Below are positions 1-13,358 of a DNA stretch of 64,000 nt, in pieces (position 1 is the first letter of the stretch; every line of letters starts with the position of its first letter). The notes beneath the pieces were generated by a model that worked only from the letters and a program-made list of their open reading frames with translations, was not told where the DNA came from and did no database searches. Source of the stretch: Rossellomorea aquimaris (GTDB lineage Bacteria > Bacillota > Bacilli > Bacillales > Bacillaceae_B); assembly GCF_035590735.1 (NCBI RefSeq), contig NZ_CP141595.1, forward strand, positions 1,955,001 through 2,019,000, read 5' to 3'. Position numbers and translations under genes: made by a program.

Positions 1-98
1 ATGATGCAATCCGTGCAGTTAAGCTTCTTACAGGTAAAATGGCAGATGCCATTTTAGAAGCTAAGCAAGGTGAAGAAGCAGCTGTAGCAGCTGAGTAA
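1..98 (+). CDS. rpsB: 30S ribosomal protein S2, 3' end only
   Basis: The window opens inside this gene; the reading frame starts at base 3 and ends with TAA at 96-98. The visible C-terminus reads [19 protein letters not shown] and then an acidic, alanine-rich tail, which is the usual end of Bacillus S2. S2 is a small-subunit ribosomal protein needed for late 30S assembly and mRNA binding. The identification rests on this short tail plus the immediately following tsf gene, the partner of rpsB in almost all bacteria. A strong hairpin terminator follows the stop codon. Confidence 0.9.
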   Translation, partial: DAIRAVKLLTGKMADAILEAKQGEEAAVAAE

Positions 99-105
99 TG
101 AATGG

Positions 106-142
106 AAGGTGATAAGAGGGCTTACCCTTATCACCTTTTTTT
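106..142 (+). terminator. Intrinsic terminator after rpsB
   Basis: An 11-bp perfect stem (AAGGTGATAAG at 106-116 with CTTATCACCTT at 127-137) is followed by a run of T to 142. It partly separates rpsB from tsf. Confidence 0.85.
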
Positions 143-197
143 AAAGAGTATTCACATCTACTGTACTTAAATCGAGATACAGTACATTTTAATTTAT

Positions 198-223
198 GAC
201 TATCACCCATTGGTGATATAGTC
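198..223 (+). promoter_or_regulatory. Hairpin in the tsf leader
   Basis: GACTATCACC (198-207) can pair with GGTGATATAGTC (212-223) with one bulged pair and a four-base loop, 15 bases before the tsf ribosome binding site. A second inverted repeat, TACTGTA with TACAGTA, lies just upstream. It is not followed by a T run, so it is not a terminator. It could be an RNA-processing or translational control element, but no known class was recognised. Confidence 0.35.
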
Positions 224-253
224 TACATAGTTAAACTAAGGAGGAAACCCACT

Positions 254-1135
254 ATGGCAATTACTGCACAAATGGTTAAAGAACTTCGTGAAAAAACTGG
301 CGCTGGAATGATGGATTGTAAAAAAGCGTTAACAGAAACTGGCGGAGATATGGACAAAGCAATTGACTTCTTACGTGAAAAAGGAATTGCGAAAGCAGCT
401 AAAAAAGCTGATCGTATTGCAGCCGAAGGTACTACTTACATTGCAAGTGAAGGGAATACTGCTATCATTTTCGAAGTGAACGCAGAAACTGATTTCGTTG
501 CGAAAAACGAAAACTTCCAAAGCCTTGTTAAAGAATTAGCTGATCACTTACTAGCTAACAAACCGGCTTCTGTTGAAGATGCTCTAGAACAAAAAATGGC
601 AAATGGTTCAACTGTAAGTGAATTCATCAATGCCGCTATCGCTAAAATCGGAGAAAAAATCACTCTGCGTCGTTTTGAAATCCGTACTAAAGGTGATGAC
701 GCTGCATTCGGTGAATACCTGCACATGGGTGGCCGTATTGCTGTTCTGACTGTAGTCGAAGGTACTACTGATGCAAATGTAGCGAAAGATGTTGCTATGC
801 ATGCTGCAGCATTAAATCCTAAGTATGTATCACGTGACCAGGTTTCTGCTGAAGAAGTAGAACGAGAGCGTGAAGTACTTAAGCAACAAGCATTAAATGA
901 AGGAAAGCCTGAAAACATCGTAGAAAAAATGGTTGAAGGCCGCATTGGGAAATACTTCGAAGATATCTGTATCCTGGATCAGACATTCGTTAAGAATCCA
1001 GATCAAAAGGTACGTCAATACCTTGAAGCGAATAAAGCTACTTTAACTGATTTCATCCGTTACGAAGTAGGGGAAGGTCTTGAAAAACGTCAAGACAACT
1101 TCGCTGAAGAGGTAATGAGTCAAGTTAAGAAATAA
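254..1135 (+). CDS. tsf: Elongation factor Ts
   Basis: 293 residues. EF-Ts is the cytosolic guanine-nucleotide exchange factor that regenerates EF-Tu-GTP. The N-terminal UBA-like domain ([20 protein letters not shown], residues 7-26) and the conserved TDFVAKN motif that inserts into the EF-Tu G domain are both present. Length matches the Bacillus protein. The start at 254 is preceded by AAGGAGG at 238-244. It lies between rpsB and pyrH as in other Bacillus, with its own terminator after it. Confidence 0.98.
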   Translation: MAITAQMVKELREKTGAGMMDCKKALTETGGDMDKAIDFLREKGIAKAAKKADRIAAEGTTYIASEGNTAIIFEVNAETDFVAKNENFQSLVKELADHLLANKPASVEDALEQKMANGSTVSEFINAAIAKIGEKITLRRFEIRTKGDDAAFGEYLHMGGRIAVLTVVEGTTDANVAKDVAMHAAALNPKYVSRDQVSAEEVEREREVLKQQALNEGKPENIVEKMVEGRIGKYFEDICILDQTFVKNPDQKVRQYLEANKATLTDFIRYEVGEGLEKRQDNFAEEVMSQVKK

Positions 1136-1156
1136 TAAAAGCTAAACAATTCTTAG

Positions 1157-1186
1157 TAGGGAACACTTAGCGTGTTCCCTATTTTT
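1157..1186 (+). terminator. Intrinsic terminator after tsf
   Basis: A perfect 10-bp stem TAGGGAACAC / GTGTTCCCTA with a five-base loop, followed by TTTTT. Confidence 0.9.
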
Positions 1187-1217
1187 CAAGAAAAATTCTA
1201 TTTTTATGGAGGTTCCC

Positions 1218-1943
1218 ATGAGCGTTCCTAAATACAAACGTGTCGTTCTGAAACTTAGTGGAGAAGCATTAGCAGGTGATGATGGCTTCGGAATTAACCC
1301 TTCTGTCATTAAAAATGTAGCAGAAGAAGTAAAAGAAATTGCTGAACTTGATGTTGAAGTTGCAGTTGTCGTTGGCGGAGGTAATATCTGGCGTGGTAAG
1401 ATAGGTAGTGAGATGGGAATGGATCGTGCATCTGCTGACTATATGGGGATGCTGGCTACCGTTATGAATTCTTTGGCACTTCAAGACAGCCTAGAGCAAA
1501 TTGGCATCGAAACAAGAGTTCAAACTTCAATTGATATGCGTCAAGTGGCAGAGCCTTATATCAGACGCAGAGCCATCCGTCACTTGGAGAAGAAACGTGT
1601 TGTGATTTTTGCAGCAGGTACCGGAAATCCTTACTTCTCAACCGACACTACTGCGGCACTTAGAGCAGCTGAAATCGAAGCAGAAGTCATCCTGATGGCT
1701 AAAAACAACGTAGATGGTGTATATTCAGCAGATCCTAAGAAGGACGAGACGGCTGTTAAATATGAAGAACTTTCCTATTTAGATGTTCTGAAAGAAGGTT
1801 TGGCTGTAATGGATTCAACAGCTTCTTCTCTTTGTATGGACAATGATATTCCACTTATTGTATTCTCTATTATGGAGGATGGGAATATTAAGAGAGCCAT
1901 CACAGGTGAGAATATAGGTACAATCGTTAGGGGGAAAGCATAA
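1218..1943 (+). CDS. pyrH: Uridylate kinase (UMP kinase)
   Basis: 241 residues. It phosphorylates UMP to UDP with ATP in pyrimidine nucleotide synthesis and belongs to the bacterial hexameric amino-acid-kinase family. Visible motifs are KLSGEALAG near the N-terminus (phosphate-binding), [21 protein letters not shown] and [20 protein letters not shown]. The ATG at 1206 overlaps the GGAGG Shine-Dalgarno at 1208-1212, so the ATG at 1218 (MSVPKYKR) is chosen. The TAA stop shares its last A with the ATG of frr, suggesting translational coupling. Confidence 0.97.
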   Translation: MSVPKYKRVVLKLSGEALAGDDGFGINPSVIKNVAEEVKEIAELDVEVAVVVGGGNIWRGKIGSEMGMDRASADYMGMLATVMNSLALQDSLEQIGIETRVQTSIDMRQVAEPYIRRRAIRHLEKKRVVIFAAGTGNPYFSTDTTAALRAAEIEAEVILMAKNNVDGVYSADPKKDETAVKYEELSYLDVLKEGLAVMDSTASSLCMDNDIPLIVFSIMEDGNIKRAITGENIGTIVRGKA

Positions 1944-2500
1944 TGCCAAATACGATCATAACAAACGCAAAAGAAAGAATGACAAAAGCTATTCAAACAT
2001 TTTCTCGTGAGTTAGCAAGCATCCGTGCAGGAAGAGCAAACGCATCACTACTTGATAAGATTACAGTTGATTACTATGGTGCACCGACACCTGTTAACCA
2101 ATTAGCAGGTATTTCAATTCCGGAGGCTCGTATGCTTGTCATCCAGCCTTATGATAAATCAGCTTTAGGTGATATTGAAAAGGCGATAATGAAATCAGAC
2201 TTGGGAATTACACCTACAAGTGACGGGAACATTATCCGGATCGTTGTTCCTGCATTAACGGAAGAACGTCGTAAAGAACTTGTGAAGCTTGTGAAAAAAG
2301 AAGCTGAAGATGCAAAAGTGGCGATCCGTAATATTCGTCGTGATGCAAATGATGAACTTAAGAAGAAAGAGAAAAGCGGGGACATTACAGAAGATGACCT
2401 TCGTGGATATTCTGATGATGTTCAGAAAGCAACAGATGAAAGCATTGTCAAGATTGATGCTATTGCAAAAGATAAAGAACAAGAAATGTTAGAAGTATAA
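1943..2500 (+). CDS. frr: Ribosome recycling factor
   Basis: 185 residues, the usual family length. RRF acts with EF-G and IF3 to split post-termination ribosomes. Family signatures include [21 protein letters not shown] near residues 28-48, and the helical C-terminus [22 protein letters not shown]. It begins with the overlapping TAATG at the end of pyrH, so the two are cotranscribed. A wobble-rich hairpin follows the gene. Confidence 0.98.
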   Translation: MPNTIITNAKERMTKAIQTFSRELASIRAGRANASLLDKITVDYYGAPTPVNQLAGISIPEARMLVIQPYDKSALGDIEKAIMKSDLGITPTSDGNIIRIVVPALTEERRKELVKLVKKEAEDAKVAIRNIRRDANDELKKKEKSGDITEDDLRGYSDDVQKATDESIVKIDAIAKDKEQEMLEV

Positions 2501-2518
2501 TTAATCATATTCTAATCC

Positions 2519-2574
2519 TAAGGGGCTGACCTATAAGTGAACTCATATTCCTTATGGGCCGGTCCTTTTGTTTT
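2519..2574 (+). terminator. Intrinsic terminator after frr
   Basis: A long imperfect stem pairs AAGGGGCTGACC... with CTTATGGGCCGGTCCTTTT, followed by a T-rich tail. It belongs to a family of AAGGG(C/T)CTGA-type terminators that recurs in this window. Confidence 0.7.
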
Positions 2575-2774
2575 ATGCTTGTTTAGAGTGTTTATGATAG
2601 CCGGCTTCCGCGTTTCTCTGATTGCATGATTTTATTCGTTTTGAGAGATGACATTGTTTAACGTTCAAAATACATATATGAAGGTACATAATCTATTTTC
2701 TTAAAGATATCTTCCTTATTTTTTGATATGATAGTAAAGGTAAATATTTTTTGGATTGTTGGTGGAGGATTTTT

Positions 2775-3566
2775 ATGCTAAACAAGCTTAAGCAATGGAA
2801 AAGACAGCAAACTTCCGAAGAAGTGGATGATCGATTTCAAGAATTGGTAAAACACCCGATTCCGGGTCATATAGCTATCATTATGGATGGTAATGGTCGG
2901 TGGGCAAAAAAAAGAGCCTTACCTAGAGTCGCTGGACATCATGAAGGCATGAAATGTGTCAGAAGAATAACGAAATTGGCAAACGAATTAGGTGTAGAAG
3001 CTTTAACTCTCTATGCTTTTTCAACTGAGAATTGGAAACGTCCAAAAATGGAAGTTGAGTTTCTTATGAAGTTGCCAGAAGAATTTTTAGGAACCTTTCT
3101 ACCTGAATTAGTAGAAGAAAACGTTCAGGTGAAAATGATGGGTTCTCCTGATGCCTTGCCGAACCACACCAAGAGAGCCGTCACTAAGGCGATGGAAGCT
3201 ACGGAGAATAATGACGGTCTGATATTAAACTTTGCTTTAAATTATGGCAGCCGCACAGAAATTATTGATTCTATGAAGCATGTCTTAAAAGATGTTCAGA
3301 ATGGAATACTAGATGAGAACGAATTGAATGAAGAAGTGTTTTCAAGTTACTTGATGACGAAAGATTTAAAAGATCCAGACCTGCTTATTCGAACGAGTGG
3401 AGAAATCCGCTTAAGTAACTTTATGCTTTGGCAATTAGCTTATACAGAGTTCTTTTTTACAGACGTACTGTGGCCGGATTTTGGCAAGGAACATTTAATA
3501 GAAGCAATTGAAGCATATCAAGGTCGTTCAAGAAGATTTGGTGGGTTACAAAGCGAGGAATCCTAA
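2775..3566 (+). CDS. uppS: Undecaprenyl diphosphate synthase (isoprenyl transferase)
   Basis: 263 residues. It condenses eight isopentenyl diphosphates with farnesyl diphosphate to make the C55 lipid carrier for peptidoglycan and wall polymers. The catalytic IIMDGNGRWAKKR motif, FSTENWKRP, LLIRTSGEIRLSNFMLWQ and the C-terminal GRSRRFGG are all seen. The ATG at 2775 is chosen because GGAGG lies at 2764-2768; an in-frame TTG at 2751 sits upstream of that site. The stop overlaps the cdsA start (TAATG). Confidence 0.97.
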   Translation: MLNKLKQWKRQQTSEEVDDRFQELVKHPIPGHIAIIMDGNGRWAKKRALPRVAGHHEGMKCVRRITKLANELGVEALTLYAFSTENWKRPKMEVEFLMKLPEEFLGTFLPELVEENVQVKMMGSPDALPNHTKRAVTKAMEATENNDGLILNFALNYGSRTEIIDSMKHVLKDVQNGILDENELNEEVFSSYLMTKDLKDPDLLIRTSGEIRLSNFMLWQLAYTEFFFTDVLWPDFGKEHLIEAIEAYQGRSRRFGGLQSEES

Positions 3567-4351
3567 TGAAACAAAGAATTATTACAGCAGTGATAGCTGC
3601 AGCGATATTTTTGCCAATCATCATTTTTGGAGAAACACCATTTATTATTTTGATGTATCTTATTGCTTCCATCAGTTTATATGAAGCATTAAAGATGAGA
3701 GGGCAATGGATTTTTACCATTCCCGGATTATTATCTTTGGCCCTGTTGTGGGTATTTTTGATCCCAACCGATGCTATCGGGATCTTAGCGGATTTTGGCT
3801 ATTCCAAGATCGAAATGGCCTTTCTTGCCGTGCTACTCTTCTTAACATATACAGTAGCAACTAAGAACCGTTATACATTCGACGATGTGTCATTTGCTTT
3901 GTTAAGCATTTTATATGTAGGAATTGGTTTCTATTACTTTATGGAGATCCGTTTGGATGAAGGAGTACAGTTTGTTTTCTACGCTTTATTTATCATATGG
4001 GCAACAGACTCAGGAGCTTACTTCATCGGAAGGGCAATGGGGAAAAAGAAGCTATGGCCACAAATCAGTCCGAATAAAACCATCGAAGGTTTTGTTGGCG
4101 GGATTATTTGTGCCATCGTAGTTGGAGTTATCATGACGTTTTTCACTGACCTTGATATGTCCATTCCTAAACTCATTATCGTGACTGCTATTCTATCTGT
4201 CTTTGGACAAGTTGGAGACCTGGTCGAATCAGCTTTGAAAAGACATTACAAAGTAAAAGATTCCGGGCATTTATTACCGGGACATGGTGGAATGCTGGAT
4301 CGTTTTGATAGTTTATTATTTGTGTTTCCCCTTCTTCACTTTCTTTTATAA
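3566..4351 (+). CDS. cdsA: Phosphatidate cytidylyltransferase
   Basis: 261 residues, polytopic membrane protein. It makes CDP-diacylglycerol from phosphatidate and CTP, the precursor of all bacterial phospholipids. Hydrophobic segments run from the N-terminus (IITAVIAAAIFLPIIIFG) on. The family signature SALKRHYKVKDSGHLLPGHG followed by GMLDRFD is intact near the C-terminus. The start overlaps the uppS stop by one base, so both are translated from one message. Confidence 0.97.
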   Translation: MKQRIITAVIAAAIFLPIIIFGETPFIILMYLIASISLYEALKMRGQWIFTIPGLLSLALLWVFLIPTDAIGILADFGYSKIEMAFLAVLLFLTYTVATKNRYTFDDVSFALLSILYVGIGFYYFMEIRLDEGVQFVFYALFIIWATDSGAYFIGRAMGKKKLWPQISPNKTIEGFVGGIICAIVVGVIMTFFTDLDMSIPKLIIVTAILSVFGQVGDLVESALKRHYKVKDSGHLLPGHGGMLDRFDSLLFVFPLLHFLL

Positions 4352-4382
4352 AGGTAGAAGGCTTCTAGCGGGAGGAGTGTAG

Positions 4383-5528
4383 TTGTTGAAAAAGATTAGC
4401 TTATTGGGAGCAACCGGTTCTATAGGGTCACAAACCCTTGATGTAATCCGTGAGAATCCTGAAGAATTCAAACTGACAGCTATGTCTGTTGGCAGAAATA
4501 TAGAAGAAGCTAGAAAAATGATTCTGGAATTCAGTCCTCAATTGATTTCTGTTCAACGAAAAGAGGATGCTGAATTACTAAAGAAAGAAATGCCATCTTC
4601 CTTAAAGGTTCTTTATGGGGAAGAAGGCTTGGTTGAGGTGGCTTGCCATCAGGATGCAGACATACTAGTTAACGCAGTGCTTGGAAGCGTGGGACTTCAC
4701 CCCACATTACAAGCCATAGAGGCAGGGAAAATGATTGCGATTGCCAATAAGGAAACGCTTGTAACGGCTGGCCATCTGGTGATGGAGGCTGCCCGGAAAA
4801 AGAATACTTCTTTACTGCCGGTTGATAGTGAGCACTCTGCCATATTCCAAGCGCTGCAGGGAGAACAAGAGAAGAATATTGAAAAACTGATCATTACAGC
4901 ATCCGGAGGCAGCTTCAGAGACCGGACGAGAGAAGAATTAGTGGGTGTCACTGTAACAGAAGCCTTGAATCACCCGAACTGGTCAATGGGAGCAAAGATT
5001 ACCATCGACTCTGCTTCAATGATGAACAAAGGGTTAGAGGTCATTGAAGCACATTGGTTATTTGATATTCCTTATGACCAAATAGAGGTAGTGCAGCATA
5101 GAGAGAGCATCATCCACTCCATGATTCAATTCCACGATTCATCTGTGATGGCTCAATTAGGTACGCCTGATATGCGTGTGCCGATTCAGTATGCATTAAC
5201 TTATCCTGACAGACTTATTAGATCAGGTAAGAGATTGGATTTAGTCGAAATGGGTAAGCTTCATTTTGAAGAGATGGATTTAAATCGTTTCCGCTGCCTT
5301 GCCTTTGCCTATGAAGCAGGACGGATCGGCGGCAGTATGACGACGGTACTAAATGCTGCAAATGAAGCGGCTGTTTCCATGTTCCTGGAAAACAAGATAT
5401 CTTTCCTGGATATTGAAGCATATATTGAGAAGGCTATGTCTACTCATCAAGTGATACATAGACCCGATCTTGAAACCATACATGAGATTGATAAACAGAC
5501 TCGACAACTCGTTTCAAGCTGGTTGTAG
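4383..5528 (+). CDS. dxr: 1-deoxy-D-xylulose 5-phosphate reductoisomerase
   Basis: About 381 residues. It converts DXP to 2-C-methyl-D-erythritol 4-phosphate with NADPH, the committed step of the MEP isoprenoid pathway that feeds uppS two genes upstream. Seen: the NADPH-binding [19 protein letters not shown], the substrate/metal segment [20 protein letters not shown] and [20 protein letters not shown]. The start is a TTG, either 4383 or the adjacent 4386, both within range of GGAGGAG at 4371-4377. Confidence 0.97.
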   Translation: MLKKISLLGATGSIGSQTLDVIRENPEEFKLTAMSVGRNIEEARKMILEFSPQLISVQRKEDAELLKKEMPSSLKVLYGEEGLVEVACHQDADILVNAVLGSVGLHPTLQAIEAGKMIAIANKETLVTAGHLVMEAARKKNTSLLPVDSEHSAIFQALQGEQEKNIEKLIITASGGSFRDRTREELVGVTVTEALNHPNWSMGAKITIDSASMMNKGLEVIEAHWLFDIPYDQIEVVQHRESIIHSMIQFHDSSVMAQLGTPDMRVPIQYALTYPDRLIRSGKRLDLVEMGKLHFEEMDLNRFRCLAFAYEAGRIGGSMTTVLNAANEAAVSMFLENKISFLDIEAYIEKAMSTHQVIHRPDLETIHEIDKQTRQLVSSWL

Positions 5529-5645
5529 AGTACTTGGGCATGTTTACATGTCTTGTAACGTAGTATGATAGTGGACATGTTTCTGACGCTTACTTTAAAC
5601 ATTTAGATCTGTTACCAACAGGTTATTAAAAAGGTGGTTTTTTAT

Positions 5646-6902
5646 TTGCAAACGGTGATTGCCTTTGTTGTTATTTTTGGAGCTTTAGTATTTTTTCATG
5701 AGCTTGGACATTTGATTTTCGCGAAGCGTGCAGGCATTCTATGCCGTGAATTCGCAATAGGGTTTGGTCCTAAAGTGTTTTCATACAAAAAGGATGAAAC
5801 AACCTACACGATTCGTTTATTGCCTCTTGGCGGCTTTGTCCGAATGGCCGGGGAAGATCCGGAAATGGTTGAGCTAAAGGCCGGGCATCGGGTTGGTCTT
5901 GTACTCGGTCAGGATGAAAAAATTAAAAAAATTGTCTTAAATAACAAAGATCGCTATCCGAACATTCGTGTCATTGAGGTAGAAGAAGCGGATTTAGAGC
6001 ACAGACTGCATATTCGTGGATACGAAGAAGACGAGGAGGAACTGAAAACCTTTTTGATCTCCAAGGACGCCGTATTCATTGAAGATGGTGTCGAGACACA
6101 AATCGCTCCCTGGGATCGACAATTTGCATCTAAGTCACTACCCCAACGGGCTATGGCCATTTTTGCGGGGCCGCTATTTAACTTTATTTTAGCCTTCTTC
6201 ATTTTCATCCTTGTAGGCTTATTGCAAGGGGTGCCTACGAATGATCCTGTTCTTGGCGAACTCACAGAAGATGGGGCAGCAAAAGAAGCCGGCCTTCAGA
6301 AAAATGACGTGATTTTAAGTATAGACGGTAAAGAGATTTCGACATGGGATGATATTGTCACCATCATACAGAAGCACCCAGGCGATGAGCTGAGATTTAA
6401 TGTTGATCGTAACGGCTCAAACACAGAGATTCCAGTCACCCCAAAACCTCAAGAAATAGAAGGGGAAGAAATTGGGATCATTGGTGTTCATAGTCCTGTT
6501 GAAAAGTCACCTCTCAAAGTGGTGACCAATAGTGCACAGCAAACCTATGAATGGACCAAAATGATTTTTGTTCTATTAGGAAAGCTTGTGTCCGGTGAGT
6601 TCTCAATCGATGCATTATCAGGGCCGGTCGGAATCTACCAGTCAACTGATGTTGTTGCTAAATCGGGTATATTCTACCTGATGAGATGGGCAGCCATCTT
6701 AAGTATCAACCTGGGAATTATGAACCTTCTGCCAATTCCTGCCCTTGACGGAGGCAGACTCCTGTTCTTTGCAGTTGAAGCGGTCAGAGGGAAGCCGGTG
6801 GATCGCCAAATGGAAGGTATGGTCCATTTTGTCGGGTTTGCCCTTCTCATGGTTCTCATGCTCGTTGTTACATGGAACGACATTCAAAGATTTTTCTTAT
6901 AA
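5646..6902 (+). CDS. rseP: RIP metalloprotease RseP/RasP (site-2 protease)
   Basis: 418 residues from a TTG start. It is an intramembrane zinc protease that cleaves anti-sigma factors such as RsiW and remnant signal peptides in Bacillus. The first membrane helix carries HELGH (residues 18-22), the PDZ domain lies around GAAKEAGLQKNDVILSIDG, and the second metal site is NLLPIPALDGGRLLF. TTG at 5646 is preferred over GTG at 5634, because that GTG is part of the AAGGTGG Shine-Dalgarno (5631-5637). Confidence 0.96.
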   Translation: MQTVIAFVVIFGALVFFHELGHLIFAKRAGILCREFAIGFGPKVFSYKKDETTYTIRLLPLGGFVRMAGEDPEMVELKAGHRVGLVLGQDEKIKKIVLNNKDRYPNIRVIEVEEADLEHRLHIRGYEEDEEELKTFLISKDAVFIEDGVETQIAPWDRQFASKSLPQRAMAIFAGPLFNFILAFFIFILVGLLQGVPTNDPVLGELTEDGAAKEAGLQKNDVILSIDGKEISTWDDIVTIIQKHPGDELRFNVDRNGSNTEIPVTPKPQEIEGEEIGIIGVHSPVEKSPLKVVTNSAQQTYEWTKMIFVLLGKLVSGEFSIDALSGPVGIYQSTDVVAKSGIFYLMRWAAILSINLGIMNLLPIPALDGGRLLFFAVEAVRGKPVDRQMEGMVHFVGFALLMVLMLVVTWNDIQRFFL

Positions 6903-6922
6903 AATATGATGCATGAATCATG

Positions 6923-6974
6923 AACAGGCAGTTTCTCCCTCCAGAATCAAAAAATGAGGGTGTCACTGCCTGTT
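6923..6974. terminator. Hairpin between rseP and proS
   Basis: AACAGGCAGT (6923-6932) pairs perfectly with ACTGCCTGTT (6965-6974), with an inner CCCTC/GAGGG stem. The T tract is poor, so termination is probable but not certain. Confidence 0.55.
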
Positions 6975-7049
6975 GATTTAAGATAAAATAGTGAGAAGGA
7001 AATTCCCACACTACATAAATAATATATTTGGTAACTGAGGTGCTAATAG

Positions 7050-8759
<1,710 letters not shown>

Positions 8760-8763
8760 AAAG

Positions 8764-8812
8764 AAAAGGGCTCGACTTTAAAGGAGGCAATCCTTAGCTG
8801 TCAGCCCTTTTT
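8764..8812 (+). terminator. Intrinsic terminator after proS
   Basis: AAAAGGGCTCGAC pairs with GTCAGCCCTTTTT around an inner AAGGA/TCCTT stem, and a T run follows. Confidence 0.85.
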
Positions 8813-8852
8813 CTACTGTAAATAACACGATTAGAAATGGGGGAGAAGGATC

Positions 8853-11800
8853 ATGGAAGAAAAGCCCCTGGGCAAAAGAGAGAGGTTTCAACTGTTGCTA
8901 AAGCAATTAGGGTTAACAGAGGATGCCTTTGTAAAGTACTTTCCAAACGCTGAAATTGAAAAACTAGCGGTGTTTCGCAAGGAGAAGAAATGGCATTTTT
9001 ACTTTACATTCGAAGAAATCATTCCGTGTAGCGTGTGGAGTAAATTTTCAATCGCACTGCAAACATCCTTTAAACATATTGCAAACGTAGGATTTACGAT
9101 AAAAGTGGTGAATACCCAAATATCAGAACAGCACATTTTAGATTATTGGCAGGAGTGTGTGAAAGAAATTCAAGGTATATCACCACCATTATTAAAATTG
9201 TTAAATACTCAAAAGCCGAAAATCAATGGAAATAAAATTATTGTGGTTGCTTCCAATGATACAGAAGCAACACAATTAAAAAGAAAATACGGTGAGATGA
9301 TCACCTCTACCTTCGAGAACTTTGGTTTTCCTAAGCTAGTAATGGATGCAGAGGTAAATCAAGTAGAAGAACAAAGCAACGAATATGAGAAATTTTTAGA
9401 AGAAAAGCTTAAAGAAGATCAAGAGAGAGCCAAACAAGCCCTGATTGAAATGGAAAAGGCTGAAAAAGAGGAAGCAAGTGATGCACCCAGCGGTCCATTC
9501 ATGCTTGGTCTTACGATTAAAGACGATGCTGACTTCCGAAAGATCGAAGAGATTTATGACGAAGAACGACGGATCGCCATTGAAGGATATGTTTTCGATT
9601 GTGAAACACGTGAATTACGTAGCGGTCGTACTTTATTAACATTTAAAGTAACAGACTACTCAAGTTCAATCCTGGTCAAAATGTTCTCGAGGGACAAAGA
9701 GGACGCTGCTATCATGAACAACATGAAAAAAGGTATGTGGGTCCGCTGTCGTGGAAGCATTCAAAATGATACATTCGTGCGTGACCTGGTGATGATTGCC
9801 AACGATGTGAATGAAATCAAACCGGTTCTGAGATTGGATACTGCTCCTGCTGATGAAAAAAGGGTGGAGCTTCACATGCATACTCCAATGAGTCAGATGG
9901 ACGCCGTTTCTTCAGTGGCAAGCCTTGTTGCCCAAGCAAAAAAATGGGGGCATAAAGCCGTTGCGATAACGGATCATGCGGTTGCACAATCTTTCCCGGA
10001 AGCCTACAGCGCAAGCAAGAAAAATGATATTAAACTTCTCTATGGTGTGGAAGCTAATCTTGTTGATGATGGTGTTCCAATTGCCTATAACGACCGGGAT
10101 CTTCCGTTAGAAGATAGTACTTTTATTGTCTTTGATGTTGAAACGACTGGACTTTCGGCCGTTTACGACACCATCATTGAACTCGCCGCGGTGAAAATCA
10201 AAGATGGCGAGGTCATAGATAAATTTGAATCGTTTGCCAACCCTCATCATCCTTTATCTGCTACAACCATTGAATTAACGGGAATCACCGATGATATGGT
10301 GCAAACGGCACCTGAAATAAACGATGTTCTTCACGACTATCATAAATGGGCAGGAGAAGATATATTAGTTGCACATAATGCTTCCTTTGATATGGGTTTC
10401 TTGAATGCAGGTTATCAAAAAGCAGGACTGCCTAAAGCGACTAACCCTGTCATCGATACGCTGGAGCTTGCCAGACTACTGTATCCTCAATTCAAGAATC
10501 ATCGTTTAAATACGTTAGCGAAGAAATTTGATATTGAACTTACCCAGCATCACCGAGCAATCTATGATGCGGAAACAACTGGATATTTGTTATTGAAAAT
10601 GCTGAAGGATGCCGTTGAAAAAGGAATCACCAATCATAATCAATTCAATGATTATATGGGGAAAGGTGATGCATACAAGCGGTCAAGACCATATCACTGT
10701 ACTCTCATTGCCCAAACGGAAGAAGGCTTAAAGAACCTTTATAAACTAGTATCCATTTCTCACATGAATTATTTTTTCCGTGTTCCGCGAATTCCCCGCT
10801 CTCAGCTTCAAAAGTATCGAACGGGAATTCTCGTGGGTTCTGGCTGTGACAAAGGCGAAGTGTTTGAAGGGATGATGCAAAAAGGGAAAGAAGAAGTTGA
10901 GGAAACTGCTCAATTTTATGATTACCTGGAAGTTCATCCAAAAGAAGTCTACCAACATTTAATTGAGTTGGATTTGGTGCAAAGTCAGAAAAACCTTGAA
11001 GATATCATTAAAAACATTGTGGATCTAGGTAAAAAATTGGATAAGCCGGTAGTGGCTACCGGTAACGTGCATTACTTAAATGAAAACGACAAGATCTACC
11101 GGAAGATTCTCGTTGGCTCTCAAGGCGGGGCGAATCCGTTGAACCGACACGAGCTTCCCGATGTTCATTTTAGAACAACGAATGAGATGCAGGATGCATT
11201 CTCTTTCTTAGGGAAAGAAACAGCGAAAGAAATTGTTGTGGATAACTCCAACAAAATAGCCGATCTTGTAGACGTAATTAAACCAATCAGAGATGATCTT
11301 TATACGCCTAAAATCGAAGGCGCTGATGAAGAAATGCGACGTATGAGTTATGCCATGGCGAAAAGCATTTATGGAGAGAAGCTTCCTGAAATTGTAGAAG
11401 CAAGGCTCGAAAAGGAATTAAAGAGTATTATCGGGCATGGATTCGCAGTCATCTATTTAATCTCACATAAGCTCGTGAAAAAGTCTTTGGATGATGGGTA
11501 TCTGGTAGGATCCCGTGGATCAGTAGGGTCTTCTTTTGTTGCAACGATGACGGAAATAACGGAAGTGAATCCTTTACCTCCCCACTATGTATGTCCGTCT
11601 TGCAAGAAATCCGAGTTCTTTGATGATGGATCGGTAGGATCCGGGTTTGATTTGCCCAATAAAGATTGCCCTGATTGTGGAATTCCATACAAGAAGGATG
11701 GTCATGATATTCCGTTTGAAACATTCCTTGGATTTAAAGGAGACAAAGTTCCTGATATCGATTTGAACTTCTCAGGTGAATATCAGCCTAATGCCCATAA

Positions 11801-13172
11801 CTATACGAAGGTTCTGTTCGGTGAAGATAATGTATATCGGGCAGGTACAATCGGTACAGTGGCGGAAAAGACCGCCTACGGGTATGTAAAAGGATACGCC
11901 AATGATCATCAGCTGCAAATCCGCGGAGCAGAAATCGATCGGTTGGTAAGTGGATGTACCGGAGTGAAAAGAACAACCGGACAGCATCCTGGAGGGATCA
12001 TCGTAGTCCCTGATTATATGGATATCTACGATTTCTCACCAATTCAATTCCCTGCTGATGATTCAAGCTCGGAATGGAAGACAACACACTTTGATTTCCA
12101 TTCCATTCATGATAATCTTTTGAAGCTTGATATTCTTGGTCATGATGATCCAACCGTTATTCGTATGCTTCAGGATTTATCAGGTGTCGATCCGAAGACG
12201 ATTCCGACAGATGACCCTGAAGTGATGAAAATCTTCAGTGGAACGGAACCCCTCGGAGTGACAGCGGAACAAATCATGTGTAAGACCGGTACGCTTGGAA
12301 TCCCGGAATTTGGTACACGATTTGTTCGTCAAATGCTTGAGGATACAAAACCGACGACATTTTCTGAGCTTGTTCAAATATCAGGACTTTCACATGGTAC
12401 TGATGTATGGCTTGGCAATGCGCAAGAGCTTATTCATAATAATATTTGTAATCTGAGCGAAGTAATCGGTTGCCGGGATGATATTATGGTTTATCTCATC
12501 TATCAAGGACTCGAGCCTTCACTTGCCTTTAAAATCATGGAATTTGTACGTAAAGGAAAGGGACTGCAGGATGAATGGGTAGAAGAGATGAAAAAGAATG
12601 GGGTACCGGACTGGTATATTGATTCTTGTCTGAAGATCAAATATATGTTCCCGAAAGCCCATGCTGCTGCCTATGTATTAATGGCTGTTCGTATCGCTTA
12701 CTTTAAAGTGCATCATGCTCTCTTGTACTATGCTGCTTACTTCACCGTTCGTGCAGAGGATTTCGATATTGAAGCCATGGTGAGGGGATCACAAGCAGTC
12801 AGGGCTAAGATAGAAGAAATCAACAGCAAAGGCCTGGATGCATCTCCGAAAGAAAAGAACACGTTAACCGTACTGGAGTTGGCCCTTGAAATGTGTGAGC
12901 GGGGATACAAGTTCCAAAAGGTAGATCTGTATCGTTCACAAGCGGCTGAATTTGTGATAGATGGAGATTCATTGATTCCACCGTTCAACTCGATTCCGGG
13001 GCTTGGGACCAATGCGGCCATCAATATTGTGAATGCAAGACAGAATGGGGAGTTTCTCTCTAAAGAGGATCTTCAACAAAGAGGTCGCGTCTCCAAGACA
13101 ATCATCGAGTACCTGGACAATCACGGCTGCTTGGAAGCCTTGCCGGATAAGAACCAATTATCCCTATTCTAA
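8853..13172 (+). CDS. polC: DNA polymerase III alpha subunit, PolC type
   Basis: 1439 residues, the full length of the Gram-positive replicative polymerase. It is the main leading-strand polymerase in Bacillus and carries its own proofreading exonuclease. Domain order: N-terminal domains (1-200), OB fold (about 235-330), PHP domain beginning [17 protein letters not shown] near 337, DEDDh exonuclease inserted into PHP with FDVETTGL near 426, a zinc-binding segment (CPSCKK...CPDCG) near 915, and the polymerase core with [18 protein letters not shown] near 967. ATG 8853 follows a GGGGGAGAAGG site. It is flanked by terminators and is probably its own unit. Confidence 0.99.
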   Translation: MEEKPLGKRERFQLLLKQLGLTEDAFVKYFPNAEIEKLAVFRKEKKWHFYFTFEEIIPCSVWSKFSIALQTSFKHIANVGFTIKVVNTQISEQHILDYWQECVKEIQGISPPLLKLLNTQKPKINGNKIIVVASNDTEATQLKRKYGEMITSTFENFGFPKLVMDAEVNQVEEQSNEYEKFLEEKLKEDQERAKQALIEMEKAEKEEASDAPSGPFMLGLTIKDDADFRKIEEIYDEERRIAIEGYVFDCETRELRSGRTLLTFKVTDYSSSILVKMFSRDKEDAAIMNNMKKGMWVRCRGSIQNDTFVRDLVMIANDVNEIKPVLRLDTAPADEKRVELHMHTPMSQMDAVSSVASLVAQAKKWGHKAVAITDHAVAQSFPEAYSASKKNDIKLLYGVEANLVDDGVPIAYNDRDLPLEDSTFIVFDVETTGLSAVYDTIIELAAVKIKDGEVIDKFESFANPHHPLSATTIELTGITDDMVQTAPEINDVLHDYHKWAGEDILVAHNASFDMGFLNAGYQKAGLPKATNPVIDTLELARLLYPQFKNHRLNTLAKKFDIELTQHHRAIYDAETTGYLLLKMLKDAVEKGITNHNQFNDYMGKGDAYKRSRPYHCTLIAQTEEGLKNLYKLVSISHMNYFFRVPRIPRSQLQKYRTGILVGSGCDKGEVFEGMMQKGKEEVEETAQFYDYLEVHPKEVYQHLIELDLVQSQKNLEDIIKNIVDLGKKLDKPVVATGNVHYLNENDKIYRKILVGSQGGANPLNRHELPDVHFRTTNEMQDAFSFLGKETAKEIVVDNSNKIADLVDVIKPIRDDLYTPKIEGADEEMRRMSYAMAKSIYGEKLPEIVEARLEKELKSIIGHGFAVIYLISHKLVKKSLDDGYLVGSRGSVGSSFVATMTEITEVNPLPPHYVCPSCKKSEFFDDGSVGSGFDLPNKDCPDCGIPYKKDGHDIPFETFLGFKGDKVPDIDLNFSGEYQPNAHNYTKVLFGEDNVYRAGTIGTVAEKTAYGYVKGYANDHQLQIRGAEIDRLVSGCTGVKRTTGQHPGGIIVVPDYMDIYDFSPIQFPADDSSSEWKTTHFDFHSIHDNLLKLDILGHDDPTVIRMLQDLSGVDPKTIPTDDPEVMKIFSGTEPLGVTAEQIMCKTGTLGIPEFGTRFVRQMLEDTKPTTFSELVQISGLSHGTDVWLGNAQELIHNNICNLSEVIGCRDDIMVYLIYQGLEPSLAFKIMEFVRKGKGLQDEWVEEMKKNGVPDWYIDSCLKIKYMFPKAHAAAYVLMAVRIAYFKVHHALLYYAAYFTVRAEDFDIEAMVRGSQAVRAKIEEINSKGLDASPKEKNTLTVLELALEMCERGYKFQKVDLYRSQAAEFVIDGDSLIPPFNSIPGLGTNAAINIVNARQNGEFLSKEDLQQRGRVSKTIIEYLDNHGCLEALPDKNQLSLF

Positions 13173-13257
13173 GCTGATACCATGGGAATTGTTTGCATAA
13201 AAATGTTGATTATGGTATATTTTTATTGGAAATACTAAAGATAGCTCTAAAGTTAGA

Positions 13258-13286
13258 AGAGTGGGGTCGCACCCCACTCTTTCGTT
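13258..13286 (+). terminator. Intrinsic terminator after polC
   Basis: AGAGTGGGGT / ACCCCACTCT, a perfect 10-bp stem with a CGC loop, then TTT. Confidence 0.85.
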
Positions 13287-13358
13287 ATTACATGGAGATT
13301 TTTTGAACTATCATTTCTAGTCTTGGTGCAAGATTTTCATATAGACCAGGAGGTAAGT

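Noticed and set aside
6903..7049. T-box leader before proS
   Set aside because: There is a hairpin, but no AGGGTGGNACCGCG-type T-box sequence could be found.
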